Assembly (NCBI RefSeq): GCF_022682305.1
Contig: NZ_CP093528.1
Location: forward strand, 2,617,501-2,681,500
From: Shinella zoogloeoides
GTDB lineage: Bacteria > Pseudomonadota > Alphaproteobacteria > Rhizobiales > Rhizobiaceae
Length of the DNA stretch: 64,000 bases
Direction: 5' to 3'
The translations under genes were made by a program, and so were the position numbers. This document shows, piece after piece, positions 32,818-42,325 of the stretch. Each line of letters opens with the position of its first letter. Positions within the stretch are counted from its first letter, which is position 1. Below the pieces are notes generated by a model. It worked only from the letters and a program-made list of their open reading frames with translations, ran no database searches and had not been told where the DNA came from.

Positions 32818-32867
32818 TTGACAGCCTCGAAAAGTTCTGACATCTATTTTCTCGACTGTCGAGAAAA
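32818..32867 (+). promoter_or_regulatory. xylF promoter and perfect palindromic operator
   Basis: TTGACA at 32818 with CATCTATTTT about 17 bp downstream is a good promoter. Starting at 32847 lies a perfect 21-bp palindrome: half-site TTTTCTCGAC, one central T, then the exact complement GTCGAGAAAA. It overlaps the expected -10/+1 region, the classic position of a repressor site, and probably binds the divergent ROK regulator. Confidence 0.82.
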
Positions 32868-32973
32868 AAGTCCCGGCATCGTCGGGAGGGGCATCGAGAC
32901 AGTATTATCGTGGCCGGTCGTGAATTGGGCGGGAGGTTCGCCCGGGCGGCCGGTGTTCACTTGGGAGGTTATC

Positions 32974-34017
32974 ATGAAGTCCGTTTTGAAGCTGATGGCA
33001 GGGGCTGCCATCATCGTTTCCCTGCATTCCGCCGCAGCGCACGCCAAGGACCTCGTCGTCGGCGTTTCCTGGTCGAACTTCCAGGAAGAGCGTTGGAAAA
33101 CCGACGAAGCCGCCATCAAGGCAGCGCTCGAGGCCTCCGGCGACAAGTACATTTCCGCTGACGCCCAGTCCTCTGCCGCAAAGCAGCTCACCGACATCGA
33201 ATCGCTGATCGCCCAGGGCGCCAACGCCATCATCGTTCTGGCGCAGGATAGCGACGCCATCGGCCCGGCCATCGAGAAGGCCGCTGCCGAAGGCATCCCG
33301 GTCGTCGGCTACGACCGCCTGATCGAGAACCCGGCCGCCTTCTACATCACCTTCGACAACAAGGAAGTCGGCCGCATGCAGGCCCGCGAAGTGTTCAAGG
33401 TGAAGCCGGAAGGCAACTACGTCTTCATCAAGGGCAACTCGGCCGACCCGAACGCCGACTTCCTCTTCGCAGGCCAGCAGGAAGTACTGAAGGAAGCCAT
33501 CGATGCCGGCAAGATCAAGAATGTCGGCGAAGCCTACACCGATGGCTGGAAGCCGGAAAACGCCCAGAAGAACATGGAGCAGTTCCTGACGGCGAACGAC
33601 AACAAGGTCGACGCGGTCGTCGCCTCGAACGACGGCACGGCCGGCGGCGCGATCGCTGCGCTGACCGCGCAGGGCCTTGCCGGCTCCGTTCCGGTCTCCG
33701 GCCAGGACGCCGACCACGCCGCGCTCAACCGCGTCGCGCTCGGCACGCAGACGGTCTCCGTCTGGAAGGACTCCCGTGAACTCGGCAAGCGCGCCGCGGA
33801 AATCGCCGCCCAGCTCGCCGGCGGCAAGACCATGGACCAGATCGACGGCGTGACCACCTTCAGCGGCGGCCCGAAGGGCGTCGAGATGAAGTCGGTCTTC
33901 CTCGCTCCGCTGCCGATCACCAAGGACAACCTGAACGTCGTCATCGACGCCGGCTGGATCTCCAAGGATGCAGCCTGCCAGGGCGTCGCGGCCGGCTCGG
34001 TCGCAGCCTGCCAGTGA
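32974..34017 (+). CDS. xylF: D-xylose-binding periplasmic protein
   Basis: This 347-residue periplasmic binding protein has a signal peptide ([24 protein letters not shown]). The mature part tracks Xyl[109 protein letters not shown] and [30 protein letters not shown] precedes the ATG. It is first in a binding protein / permease / ATPase operon. A related pentose as substrate is possible. Confidence 0.94.
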   Translation: MKSVLKLMAGAAIIVSLHSAAAHAKDLVVGVSWSNFQEERWKTDEAAIKAALEASGDKYISADAQSSAAKQLTDIESLIAQGANAIIVLAQDSDAIGPAIEKAAAEGIPVVGYDRLIENPAAFYITFDNKEVGRMQAREVFKVKPEGNYVFIKGNSADPNADFLFAGQQEVLKEAIDAGKIKNVGEAYTDGWKPENAQKNMEQFLTANDNKVDAVVASNDGTAGGAIAALTAQGLAGSVPVSGQDADHAALNRVALGTQTVSVWKDSRELGKRAAEIAAQLAGGKTMDQIDGVTTFSGGPKGVEMKSVFLAPLPITKDNLNVVIDAGWISKDAACQGVAAGSVAACQ

Positions 34018-34052
34018 GCCGGATCGACCGGTAACGACCTGACCATCACCAG

Positions 34053-34078
34053 GCGCCGCAACGACACCGTTGCGGCGC
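34053..34078 (+). terminator. hairpin between xylF and xylH
   Basis: A perfect 10-bp stem (GCGCCGCAAC / GTTGCGGCGC, six-base loop GACACC) follows the xylF stop by 35 bp without a T tract. It is more likely a 3' stabiliser or partial attenuator than a full terminator. Confidence 0.6.
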
Positions 34079-34219
34079 TTGCGCAAGATGGACAGCGGGC
34101 GGAGGATAGGGCGACGGCCCGTCCTCGAGCGGGATGGAGAAAGGGTGAGCCGGCTTGCCGCGCAACCCGCCCGACGCCCGGACGACACGTTCAACAAAAG
34201 TGAGGGGGACGGCAAAGCG

Positions 34220-35533
34220 ATGGCCGACATCACAAATACCGCACATGCCAACCGCGCGCGATCGGCGAGCGAGAATCCGGTGAAGCGCTTCTTTCGCGCG
34301 ACCGAGATCGATACGCGTCTGCTCGGCATGGTCGGCGCGCTGCTGATCATCTGGATCGGCTTCAACATCCTGTCCGGCGGTCTCTTCCTGACGCCGCGAA
34401 ACCTGTGGAACCTTTCCGTCCAGACCGCCTCCGTCGCCGTGATGGCGACCGGAATGGTGCTGGTCATCGTCACACGCAACATCGATCTTTCGGTCGGCTC
34501 GATCCTCGGCTTCGTCGGCATGATCATGGGCGTGCTGCAGGCGGAGCTGCTGCCGCAGCTCATCGGCTTCAATCACCCCGCCACCTGGGTCGTCACGCTC
34601 ATTGCCGGCCTCATGCTCGGCGCGGCCATCGGCGCGCTGCACGGCTCGATCATCGCCTTCCTCAACGTGCCGTCCTTCATCGTCACGCTCGGCGGCCTCC
34701 TCGTCTGGCGCGGCGCCACCTGGTTCGTCACGAGCGGGCGCACCGTCGCCCCCATGGACGCCACCTTCCGCCTCATGGGCGGCGGCACCGAAGGCTCGAT
34801 CGGCGCGGCGGCAAGCTGGATCGTCGGCGCCCTCGCCTGCATCGCCATCGTGGCGACCATCGCCAACTCCCGCAAGCAGCGCAAGCGCTTCGGCTTCCCG
34901 CTGCGCCCCATGTGGGCCGAATATTTCCTGGTCGCGGTCGGCTGCGCGCTGGTGCTCGGCGCCGTCGCGGTCGTCAACGCCTATCCCTGGCCGGTCGCCA
35001 TCGCTCGCAAGTTCGCGGACGCCAACGGCATCGCCTGGCCGGAGGGCGGCCTGTTCATCCCGCACGGCATCGCCATCCCCGTGCTGATCGCCATCGTCGT
35101 CGGCATCGTCATGACCTTCATCTCGACGCGCCTGCGCTTCGGCCGCTACGTCTTCGCCCTCGGCGGCAACCCCGAGGCGGCGGAACTAGCCGGCATCAAG
35201 ACCCGATGGGTCACGGTCAAGATCTTCGCGCTGATGGGCATGCTCTGCGCCGTCGCCGCCGCCATCTCGACGGCCCGCCTCAACGCCGCGACCAATGCGC
35301 AGGGCGAGCTGGACGAGCTTTACACCATTGCGGCCGCGGTCATCGGCGGCACGTCGCTCGCCGGCGGCATGGGCACAATCGCTGGCGCCATGCTCGGCGC
35401 CCTCGTCATGCAATCGCTGCAATCGGGCATGGTGCTGGTCGGCATCGATACCCCGTTCCAGCGCATCGTGGTCGGCATGGTCCTCGTCGTCGCCGTCTGG
35501 CTCGACACGATCTACCGCGCCCGCGCCAAGTAA
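34220..35533 (+). CDS. xylH: xylose ABC transporter permease
   Basis: This 437-residue inner-membrane permease has about ten hydrophobic helices and the family signature [21 protein letters not shown], then [36 protein letters not shown] and [36 protein letters not shown]. Length and central insert agree with XylH rather than the shorter RbsC. The ATG at 34220 is chosen because the upstream extension of the frame (34070 on) overlaps the hairpin region and lacks similarity. GAGGGGGA lies somewhat far upstream (about 12 bases). Confidence 0.93.
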   Translation: MADITNTAHANRARSASENPVKRFFRATEIDTRLLGMVGALLIIWIGFNILSGGLFLTPRNLWNLSVQTASVAVMATGMVLVIVTRNIDLSVGSILGFVGMIMGVLQAELLPQLIGFNHPATWVVTLIAGLMLGAAIGALHGSIIAFLNVPSFIVTLGGLLVWRGATWFVTSGRTVAPMDATFRLMGGGTEGSIGAAASWIVGALACIAIVATIANSRKQRKRFGFPLRPMWAEYFLVAVGCALVLGAVAVVNAYPWPVAIARKFADANGIAWPEGGLFIPHGIAIPVLIAIVVGIVMTFISTRLRFGRYVFALGGNPEAAELAGIKTRWVTVKIFALMGMLCAVAAAISTARLNAATNAQGELDELYTIAAAVIGGTSLAGGMGTIAGAMLGALVMQSLQSGMVLVGIDTPFQRIVVGMVLVVAVWLDTIYRARAK

Positions 35534-35547
35534 GAGGAGCCCACCCA

Positions 35548-36333
35548 ATGACGGACACCCGTACGCCCCTCGTGGAGATGAAGAACATCTCCATCTCCTT
35601 CGGTGGCATCCATGCCGTGGACAATGCCTCGGTCGATCTCTACCCCGGCGAGGTCGTCGCCCTGCTCGGCCATAACGGCGCCGGCAAGTCGACGCTGATC
35701 AAGATCCTCTCCGGCGCCTACCGGCGCGACAGCGGTGAGATCCTGATCAACGGCGAGCCTGCCGACATCGGCAATCCGCGCGACGCCAAGAAATACGGCA
35801 TCGAGACGATCTACCAGACGCTGGCCGTCGCCGACAATGTCGACGCCGCCGCCAACCTCTATCTCGGCCGTGAGCTGCGCACCCCCTGGGGCACGCTCGA
35901 CGACGTGGCGATGGAAGCCAAGACCCGCGAGGTCATGGGCCGCCTCAACCCCAACTTCCAGCGCTTCAAGGAGCCGGTGAAGGCGCTCTCCGGCGGCCAG
36001 CGCCAGTCGGTGGCGATCGCAAGAGCCATCCTCTTCAACGCCCGCATCCTCATCATGGACGAGCCGACCGCCGCGCTCGGCCCACAGGAGACGGCACAGG
36101 TCGGCGAACTGATCAAGCAACTCAAGAAGGAAGGCATTGGCATCTTCCTGATCAGCCACGACATCCACGACGTCTTCGACCTCGCCGACCGCGTCTCGGT
36201 GATGAAGAACGGCCAGGTCGTCGGCCACGCCCGCACCGAGGACGTGACCAAGGACGAGGTTCTCGGCATGATCATCCTCGGCAAGGTCCCGGAAAAAGCC
36301 ATCCCCGGCCCTGGCGCCATGCAGACCGCCTGA
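35548..36333 (+). CDS. xylG: sugar ABC transporter ATP-binding protein (single-domain, XylG-like)
   Basis: This 261-residue ABC ATPase has Walker [18 protein letters not shown]-loop [10 protein letters not shown], signature [15 protein letters not shown] and Walker [16 protein letters not shown]. It has one ATPase domain, about half the size of E. coli XylG; single-domain versions are usual in alphaproteobacterial XylF/FrcB-type systems. It follows xylH by 14 bp with AGGAG before the ATG. Two copies should power XylH. Confidence 0.92.
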   Translation: MTDTRTPLVEMKNISISFGGIHAVDNASVDLYPGEVVALLGHNGAGKSTLIKILSGAYRRDSGEILINGEPADIGNPRDAKKYGIETIYQTLAVADNVDAAANLYLGRELRTPWGTLDDVAMEAKTREVMGRLNPNFQRFKEPVKALSGGQRQSVAIARAILFNARILIMDEPTAALGPQETAQVGELIKQLKKEGIGIFLISHDIHDVFDLADRVSVMKNGQVVGHARTEDVTKDEVLGMIILGKVPEKAIPGPGAMQTA

Positions 36334-36342
36334 CCAGACACC

Positions 36343-36370
36343 AAAGCCGCCGGCCCCACCCGGCGGCTTT
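36343..36370 (+). terminator. terminator after xylG
   Basis: A perfect 10-bp stem (AAAGCCGCCG / CGGCGGCTTT) with an eight-base loop, followed by CCCTTTC, lies 9 bp after the xylG stop. Confidence 0.85.
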
Positions 36371-36491
36371 CCCTTTCACGCCCACAGCAAACCACCCAAG
36401 AGATTGCCCCATCCCGCAATTTCCCGATTGAAGCCCGCCCCTACCTAGGCTAAGACCCTCTCATCGGACAGGCGATTCATCGCCGTGGGAT

Positions 36492-36568
36492 GCACCCGTA
36501 GCTCAGCTGGATAGAGTGTTGGATTCCGATTCCAAAGGTCACAGGTTCGAATCCTGTCGGGTGCGCCA
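36492..36568 (+). tRNA. tRNA-Arg (anticodon CCG)
   Basis: This 77-base cloverleaf has acceptor GCACCCG paired with CGGGTGC, D-arm GCTC-AGCTGGATA-GAGT, anticodon stem TTGGA/TCCAA with loop TTCCGAT (anticodon CCG, reading CGG), T-arm ACAGG-TTCGAAT-CCTGT, discriminator G and an encoded CCA. Its 3' end is shared with the last codons and stop of the antisense integrase gene and is the insertion site of the island. Confidence 0.97.
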
Positions 36569-38203
36569 TTTCCGTTCAAAACTGCGAACACCGGGCCAAA
36601 ATTTTTTGCTGCCAGTCATAGCTTGGTGGATAGCGGCCTTGCTCCCGATGATTTTGACCTGTTTGTCCCCGACTTCGACCTGATCGACGACCGCCTGAAT
36701 GTAGGCCTTGCGGAACGGGATGTCGCCGGATGTGATATTCTCGCGCATCATCCTGCCGAACTCTTCGACGACGGCGGGCGGGATGTCGGAAGCGGGCACC
36801 GCATGCGTCCTTGCGCGATCGAGGGAGGCCTGAATACGCTCACGGTCGATCTTGAGGCCGGCGATGCGTTCCCGCAGAATGTCGTCCATCTCGGCGATCC
36901 CGTCCTCGATCATGGTGTAAATACGCTTGAGGCGTGTTTCGACCTCCGTCAGTTCGCCTTGCAGACGAATGATCCGGCCATCGACCTCGGCAGCTTTCGC
37001 GGCGCGGTCGGCGGAGATGGCGGCGAGCATTTCGGTAAGGCGGGTGGAGGTGAGGAGACGATCCGACAGATGCTCGACGACCAGTTCGTCGAGCGTGTCC
37101 ATGCGGATGGAGCGGCCGGTGCAGACGCTCTTGCCGGCGCGGGCGGCGTTGGAGCAGGTGTAGTAGCGATGAACGGTCCCGTTCTTCGATGTGCCCGTGC
37201 GCAACGTCATGCCGCCCCCGCATGTGGCGCAGGTGGCCAGCCCCGTCAGCAGGATCGGCCCCGTGACGACACGCGGCGGCGTCACCTTCGGGTTCCTGAC
37301 CTTCAGCATCGACTGCACCGCCTCGAACTCGTCGCGCTCGATGATCGCGGGCACGGCGACGATCACATGCTCGGAGACGGGCTTTGCCTTCAGCGTGCGC
37401 GAATCCCGCCGGTTGAAGGTTAGCTCACCGATATAGGTGCGGTTGGTGAGAATGCCGTGCAGCGTGCCGACGCCGAAACGGGCGCCGCGCTTCGTGCGCT
37501 CGCCCATGGCATTCAGCCGCTTGACGATCTCCTTCGTGCCGAGCGGCCCCGACCTGCCATCGCCGGTATGATAGAGACGGAAGATCATGCGAACGGTCTC
37601 AGCCTCCACGGGATCGATCGCAAGCTGCTTCTTGGCCCTGTTGCCGCGCCGCTCGACCTCGACGGCGCGATAGCCGAGGGGAACCGGAGAGCCATTGTAA
37701 AAACCCTGCCGCGCGTTTTCCTTCATCGCGCGGATGACGTGCTTGGCGTTTTCCTTGCTCTGATACTCGTCAAAGAGAGCAAGCACCTGACGCATCATGA
37801 CTTGCGCCGGATCGTCGCCAAGCTCCTGCGTGATGGAGACCAGCCGGACATCGGCCTTGGCAAGGCGACGGATATACATTTCCAATGCGAACGAATCGCG
37901 GAAGAAGCGGCTGTAGCTGTGAACGACCACGACATCGAATGGCCTGTCCCCATCCGTCGCCCGTTCCATCATGCGCTGGAACTCGGGACGATTGTCATCC
38001 GTTGCCGATGCGCCCGGCTCGACATATTCGTCCACCAGCCGCCAGCCCTTCGAGATGCAGAACGCCGCGATCTGCTTGCGCTGGTCGGGAATGGACAGAT
38101 CGCTCTCGGCCTGGCGCCCCGTCGACACACGCAGATAGGCAACCGCACGCAAGGTCGGCGCAACCACCGTGTCGAACTCTTCGGGCTTCAGCGGCTTTGT
38201 CAT
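36539..38203 (-). CDS. large serine recombinase (integrase)
   Basis: This 554-residue site-specific recombinase has an N-terminal resolvase domain with the nucleophile Ser in [10 protein letters not shown] and catalytic [15 protein letters not shown] recombinase domain follows (GYRAVE...[17 protein letters not shown]), then a zinc ribbon (CATCGGG...[15 protein letters not shown]), a coiled coil near 405-460 and a variable C-terminus. The last nine codons (WRTRQDSNL) and the TGA lie inside the tRNA-Arg gene on the opposite strand, so the gene is completed by the chromosomal target. AGAGGAG precedes the ATG. It should integrate and excise the island. Confidence 0.95.
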   Translation of the reverse strand: MTKPLKPEEFDTVVAPTLRAVAYLRVSTGRQAESDLSIPDQRKQIAAFCISKGWRLVDEYVEPGASATDDNRPEFQRMMERATDGDRPFDVVVVHSYSRFFRDSFALEMYIRRLAKADVRLVSITQELGDDPAQVMMRQVLALFDEYQSKENAKHVIRAMKENARQGFYNGSPVPLGYRAVEVERRGNRAKKQLAIDPVEAETVRMIFRLYHTGDGRSGPLGTKEIVKRLNAMGERTKRGARFGVGTLHGILTNRTYIGELTFNRRDSRTLKAKPVSEHVIVAVPAIIERDEFEAVQSMLKVRNPKVTPPRVVTGPILLTGLATCATCGGGMTLRTGTSKNGTVHRYYTCSNAARAGKSVCTGRSIRMDTLDELVVEHLSDRLLTSTRLTEMLAAISADRAAKAAEVDGRIIRLQGELTEVETRLKRIYTMIEDGIAEMDDILRERIAGLKIDRERIQASLDRARTHAVPASDIPPAVVEEFGRMMRENITSGDIPFRKAYIQAVVDQVEVGDKQVKIIGSKAAIHQAMTGSKKFWPGVRSFERKWRTRQDSNL

Positions 38204-38282
38204 ATCGAACTCCTCTTCACATCTGGCAAGCGTACCGCGGTATCCGGGGCAATGGAGCCCGGATGCCGGTCATTGGTCCGCA

Positions 38283-38945
38283 TTACCGCGCCATGGCGGT
38301 CATGTCCGCTACCGTCCCGCGCCGAGCGGTGGTACGGGCAGTGCGAACCGCCGCGGTCTTCGTCGGGATATGCGCGGCCGGCGCGACGCGGCGCGTAATG
38401 ACAAACACCTCCTTCACCCGCTTGCGACGACCGGGAGCCTGGTCGGCATCGACGACCTGCCCCTTGCTGAGCGTGTCGCAGAACACCCAGCCGCTGACGG
38501 CGACGACATGGCGTTTGACGCGCACCACGCAGGGATGCGTGCGCTGGAGACCTTCCCGGCCTTCGAGATAGGCGGCAAGGGTCGGCAGTCCTTCGACCGT
38601 GCGCCAGATGCCGACATAGCCGAAGAGGCGCAGCACGGATTCGACCTCGTGCGGATAGGTCCCCATGACGGGCGGCGAGCGATGGCGGCTGGTCCAGTTC
38701 GCGCCATAGCGAACAAGACGGAAGGCATCCCGTACACGCGACACCGGCTCCCCGGTGATCGCCGCCACCGCTGTCGGCCCGCAGAAGGCGCGGCTTTTCG
38801 TGTCGTTGACGACATCGTGCAGGCGGCCGGGCAAGATTGCCGGCACCACGGGAGCGGCGACGGTTGCGTCCGGCTTCTTCCCCGGCGTGCGGCGAATGGA
38901 GCGGGTGATGGAAGAGATGGAGCCGGAGGTAGTCTTTCTTTTCAT
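38283..38945 (-). CDS. putative papain/C39-like cysteine peptidase
   Basis: This 220-residue protein has a basic N-terminal tail and a core with a Cys in a peptidase-like setting, RAFCGPTAVAAITG (Cys55). Further on, VKRHVVAVSGWVFCDT provides His146 and Asp157 at the spacing expected of papain-like folds such as C39 or bacterial transglutaminase relatives. No signal peptide is seen. It lies 80 bp upstream of the integrase gene on the same strand. The function is unknown; it could process an element protein or act in defence or toxicity. The family call is from motif shape only. Confidence 0.6.
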   Translation of the reverse strand: MKRKTTSGSISSITRSIRRTPGKKPDATVAAPVVPAILPGRLHDVVNDTKSRAFCGPTAVAAITGEPVSRVRDAFRLVRYGANWTSRHRSPPVMGTYPHEVESVLRLFGYVGIWRTVEGLPTLAAYLEGREGLQRTHPCVVRVKRHVVAVSGWVFCDTLSKGQVVDADQAPGRRKRVKEVFVITRRVAPAAHIPTKTAAVRTARTTARRGTVADMTAMAR

Positions 38946-39367
38946 GGATTACATCCTGTAGTTGTTGATGAGGGCGCAGAACGCCTGTGAACGGGTGCTG
39001 TGCCCGGCGTCTGCATGGTCAAGGGGAAGCGCCGGGCGTGGAACGACCGCGAGTATGCGGTTTCAAGTCCGGCAATGAAGCGGGAGGAAGTGGATTATCC
39101 GGAAGGCATGATTGATATCTCCTTTGGTTACGAGACCCATTTAGGGTTTTTCAACGTGGAGGTAAGTCTGCCATGCAAAAATTTTTGCATTTTTTACTGT
39201 AAATATTCGCAAGGCGACCAGAAATCCCAGTATATCTAGCGTTAATTACAATTTTAGCGAACATTTTATCTCAATGATTACTGTAATCCCTTGAATCTTC
39301 CCGGCTCATCCGGAGACGTGGCGCCAGTCGCTCGATCCAATTCGGCGATATCAGCCCGCGCCCGTCA
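38946..39367. other. gene-free AT-rich segment with an 18-bp palindrome
   Basis: These 422 bases separate the putative peptidase from the relaxase module. The part from about 39100 to 39290 is markedly AT-rich against a GC-rich background. A perfect palindrome lies at 39173-39190, ATGCAAAAA-TTTTTGCAT. A 79-codon plus-strand frame (39000-39239) has no family resemblance. The region is a candidate origin of transfer, excision-control or promoter site. Confidence 0.55.
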
Positions 39368-39595
39368 TCACCGGCCGATCCCGGTCAGGAGATGGCTGAC
39401 GGCCTCGGACAGGAAGCTCTCGATCACCGCAACCTCCCCACCTGTTGCCGGCATAGGGTCCGGCCAGTCGCTGGTGACGGTGAAGCGGGCCTTGTCCGTC
39501 CCGTTGCCGCGTGTCGCCTTCCGGCGAACGGGTCTTGCAACACCAGGGCGGTAGCGGATCGTCGGGCGTGTCGTCGTGGCCGGCTCAGAGCGCAT
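39368..39595 (-). CDS. small protein overlapping the relaxase stop
   Basis: This 75-residue basic protein begins MRSEPATTTRPTIRYRPG and has a more acidic C-terminus (GGEVAVIESFLSEAVSHLLTGIGR). Its ATG lies 11 bp inside the end of the relaxase gene, the overlap pattern used throughout this module. That supports translation, though the family is not recognised. It is perhaps an accessory mobilisation protein. Confidence 0.5.
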   Translation of the reverse strand: MRSEPATTTRPTIRYRPGVARPVRRKATRGNGTDKARFTVTSDWPDPMPATGGEVAVIESFLSEAVSHLLTGIGR

Positions 39596-42248
39596 GATCG
39601 AACTCCCAGCCTGTACGGCGGGTCCGCCGTGTGGGAGGAGTGGATGGCGGTGGAGGAGCCTCCTGCTCGATGACGTTGGCCGTGGAGCGCAACGTGCCGG
39701 CGACATCGAGCGTCGTTTCCTTGACGTGCCGAACGGCAAGCCGCTCCGCCAGCCAGTCACGGCGGGCTACCGGATCGCGTGCGTCCGACGCGCTCGCGCC
39801 TGCGTGCATTTCGGCATCGATGCGCATGCGATCGACGACGAGGGCTGTTTCCCTGCGGGCACGGCTGGCAGCGACATAGATGTCGTGGCGGTCGAAGGCC
39901 GGTGTCAGAAGGACCGCAGTCTTGTCGACCGTCATGCCCTGTGCGCCGTAGATCGTCGAGGCATAGGCCCAGCCGAGCTTCGCGCGGCCATGCTCGTCGG
40001 CGATGTCGGCTGTGCTGAAGCGGACAGTCCGTTCCCCGATCCGCGCCTCGATCACAACCTTGCTGGCAGGCGTTGAAGATGCGCCTTCCTCCGTCATGAA
40101 CAAGTTCATGATGGTCCCGACCGTACCGTTGACGACACCGAGACCGTCATTTCGCGTCAGGAACCGGATACGGTCGCCGGAGGCGAGCGCCAGGCTGGTG
40201 GCATGGCCGGACGGCGTGACGGCCGTAACAACCATGTCCTCGCCCGTGACGATGCCGTGACTCCTTAGCCGTCCGCGCACCTCCTGGCCGATCGCCGCGA
40301 CCTCCGCATTGGTCCGGGCCAGGATCAGCGCGGTTTCGGGATGCGCCCCGAGCAAAGTATCCTCGACCCTATCGACCACGGCGCGGATGGCCGCCGTCTG
40401 GCCGTCAACCTCCGTCAACAGGCCACGGTCGGCAAAGGCATTGAGAGCCGCTTTCGCATCGCCCGCGCCGAACGCCGTGACGGCTTCGCGTGCCCAGGCG
40501 TCATGCTGGCGCACGATCGTCGTCACCTTCGCTGTATCGACGGCATGCGCCACAAGCCGCAGGCCCGAGCCCGCACCGATCGCCTGGAGCTGGTCACGGT
40601 CGCCAGCGAGCAGAACCTTCGCACCGGCATCCCGCGCATGGGAAAGCAGATCGTGCATCTCCCGCGACGACAGAAGCCCGGCTTCATCGACGATCAGCAC
40701 CGTGCGCGCATCGAGGAAGGGCTTGCCATGCTGCGCCAGCGCCAGCCAGGAGGCCGTTGCGCGGGATTCGATGGCAAGATCGTCACGAAGGGCATTGGCG
40801 ACCCGCCAGGCCGTTGCGGCGCCCACAACGCGATAGCCGGCGCGCTTCCAGGCTTCCACGGCCGGCGACAGTAGCGTCGTCTTGCCCGTGCCGGGTGCGC
40901 CTTCGACAACGGCGATCCGTCGGGAACGGGTCGCGTCCAGAACGGCAACCGTCTGCTCCTCGCTCAACCCCTTCCGGCCGCATTTGGCTCGAAGCTTCTC
41001 CTGATCGACCGCGAAGCCTTCCGTCGCCGCGAATCCAGCCGCCATCTCGACGATGTCGCGTTCGATCCGGATCATCTCCGGTGTCGAGTAGCGCGGAAGG
41101 CCCAGCCGGTCGCGGCCGATTTCGACGAAGAGACCGTCGGCGAGAAGCCGATCGACCTCCGCCTCGACGCGCTCCGCGCCAAACCCCGTGCCGACCAGAA
41201 CCTCGCCGACCGCGCGGAAGAGGTCGCGGCGATCGAGAACGCTGCGGGTTTCCGTGAGGCTGGCGGGCAAGATTGCCAGGCGTTCGGCGAGAACGGTTTC
41301 GGGAGACCGGCCGTCGAGTTCATACCCGGCCGCCGCCGACAGAGAGGTTTCGACATCGAAGCCGATACGCGAAGCGGCCATCGACCAGGCTTCCTCGCGA
41401 GACAGGCTGCCGGCCGTCTTTGCGGCGCGCGTGGTCTTTGCGACCGCGGCAGCCAATGCGGCGGCGTTGCCGCTCTCCACACCGGCCAACGCCAGTTCCT
41501 CGACAATCTCCTGCCTGCGGGCCGAGAAGTACTGAATGGCATCGTCGCCAATGCCGACGATCTCGAATATTCCATTCTTACCGATACGGTCGAGCAAGAA
41601 GCCCGCATCCATCACGCCTGCTGCGAGGGCCGCGTGATAGACTGCTCCCGCCGCCATTTTCCAGTCGCGCAAAACCGTCGAATGCAATGCACCGACCGAA
41701 CCGTCGCCGCGTGTGGCGAGATTGAGCACGACGCAATGGGTGTGAAGATTGGGATCGGCGAAGGTCACGCCGTCGGCATGTTCGGCCGGACGGCTTTCGC
41801 CATGGCGGAACGTCGCCGCCGTCAGCGCCACCCGTTCGATCCGTTCGCCGCCACGTCCACGGCGGGCAAAGGCAGCTTCGCGCTCCAGCATCTCCAGCGT
41901 CTGCCGCACGGCACGCGTATGGGCAGCTTCGATCGCCTGACGGGTTTGCTCGTCGCCCAGCGCCCAGACAAGCGAGACCGAACGGGGAGCCGAGAGCGTC
42001 ACGTCGAAGGCCGGCACCCGATCGAGCCGGCCACCGCCGTTCGTGATCAGCGACTGTCCGTCCGCATCCTTGCCGGCGAACAGGCGCTCGAACAGGTCGG
42101 CATCGACAAGAGCACTATCCGTCAGTCCGTGATCGCTGCCCGGCGCATACCAGACACCGCGCGGCTCGCTGCCGCCTTCCTTCGCGTAATATGCCGTCTG
42201 TCTCGAATAATATCCCGCGCTCGCTGCCGGGTTCCAGGTCGCAACCAT
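39585..42248 (-). CDS. MobF-family relaxase/helicase (TrwC/TraI type)
   Basis: This 887-residue protein should nick oriT and unwind the transferred strand. The N-terminal relaxase domain has clustered tyrosines (residues 13-14 and 20-21), VSLVWALGD, and the metal-binding three-His motif including NLHTHCVV near 168. A TraI-type helicase follows with Walker A GAPGTGKTTLL near 451, VDEAGLLSS, AGDRDQLQAIGAG and a late YASTIYGAQGMTV. GGAGACGAG precedes the ATG. The shared AAACC-N3-GGGGCGACT motif lies 46 bp upstream. It is shorter than plasmid TraI (about 1750) but close to TrwC. Confidence 0.95.
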   Translation of the reverse strand: MVATWNPAASAGYYSRQTAYYAKEGGSEPRGVWYAPGSDHGLTDSALVDADLFERLFAGKDADGQSLITNGGGRLDRVPAFDVTLSAPRSVSLVWALGDEQTRQAIEAAHTRAVRQTLEMLEREAAFARRGRGGERIERVALTAATFRHGESRPAEHADGVTFADPNLHTHCVVLNLATRGDGSVGALHSTVLRDWKMAAGAVYHAALAAGVMDAGFLLDRIGKNGIFEIVGIGDDAIQYFSARRQEIVEELALAGVESGNAAALAAAVAKTTRAAKTAGSLSREEAWSMAASRIGFDVETSLSAAAGYELDGRSPETVLAERLAILPASLTETRSVLDRRDLFRAVGEVLVGTGFGAERVEAEVDRLLADGLFVEIGRDRLGLPRYSTPEMIRIERDIVEMAAGFAATEGFAVDQEKLRAKCGRKGLSEEQTVAVLDATRSRRIAVVEGAPGTGKTTLLSPAVEAWKRAGYRVVGAATAWRVANALRDDLAIESRATASWLALAQHGKPFLDARTVLIVDEAGLLSSREMHDLLSHARDAGAKVLLAGDRDQLQAIGAGSGLRLVAHAVDTAKVTTIVRQHDAWAREAVTAFGAGDAKAALNAFADRGLLTEVDGQTAAIRAVVDRVEDTLLGAHPETALILARTNAEVAAIGQEVRGRLRSHGIVTGEDMVVTAVTPSGHATSLALASGDRIRFLTRNDGLGVVNGTVGTIMNLFMTEEGASSTPASKVVIEARIGERTVRFSTADIADEHGRAKLGWAYASTIYGAQGMTVDKTAVLLTPAFDRHDIYVAASRARRETALVVDRMRIDAEMHAGASASDARDPVARRDWLAERLAVRHVKETTLDVAGTLRSTANVIEQEAPPPPSTPPTRRTRRTGWEFDHAL

Positions 42249-42294
42249 CGTCTCGTCTCCATGTCTGAGACGATGGTCGCGTCACCTGCGCCGC

Positions 42295-42314
42295 AAACCG
42301 GGGGGGCGACTCCA
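42295..42314 (-). repeat. shared upstream motif, copy 1 (before relaxase)
   Basis: AAACCGGGGGGGCGACTCCA on the plus strand, 46 bp before the relaxase ATG. It is identical over 20 bases to the copy at 46778 and shares AAACC-N3-GGGGCGACT with the copy at 45632. All three lie 46-54 bp upstream of a minus-strand start codon, so a common promoter or operator is likely. Confidence 0.75.
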
Positions 42315-42325
42315 CCAATTTGAGG

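Noticed and set aside
39000-39239. Possible 79-residue plus-strand gene in the AT-rich patch
   Set aside because: No ribosome-binding site of note and no family pattern; the frame crosses the palindrome and changes composition midway.
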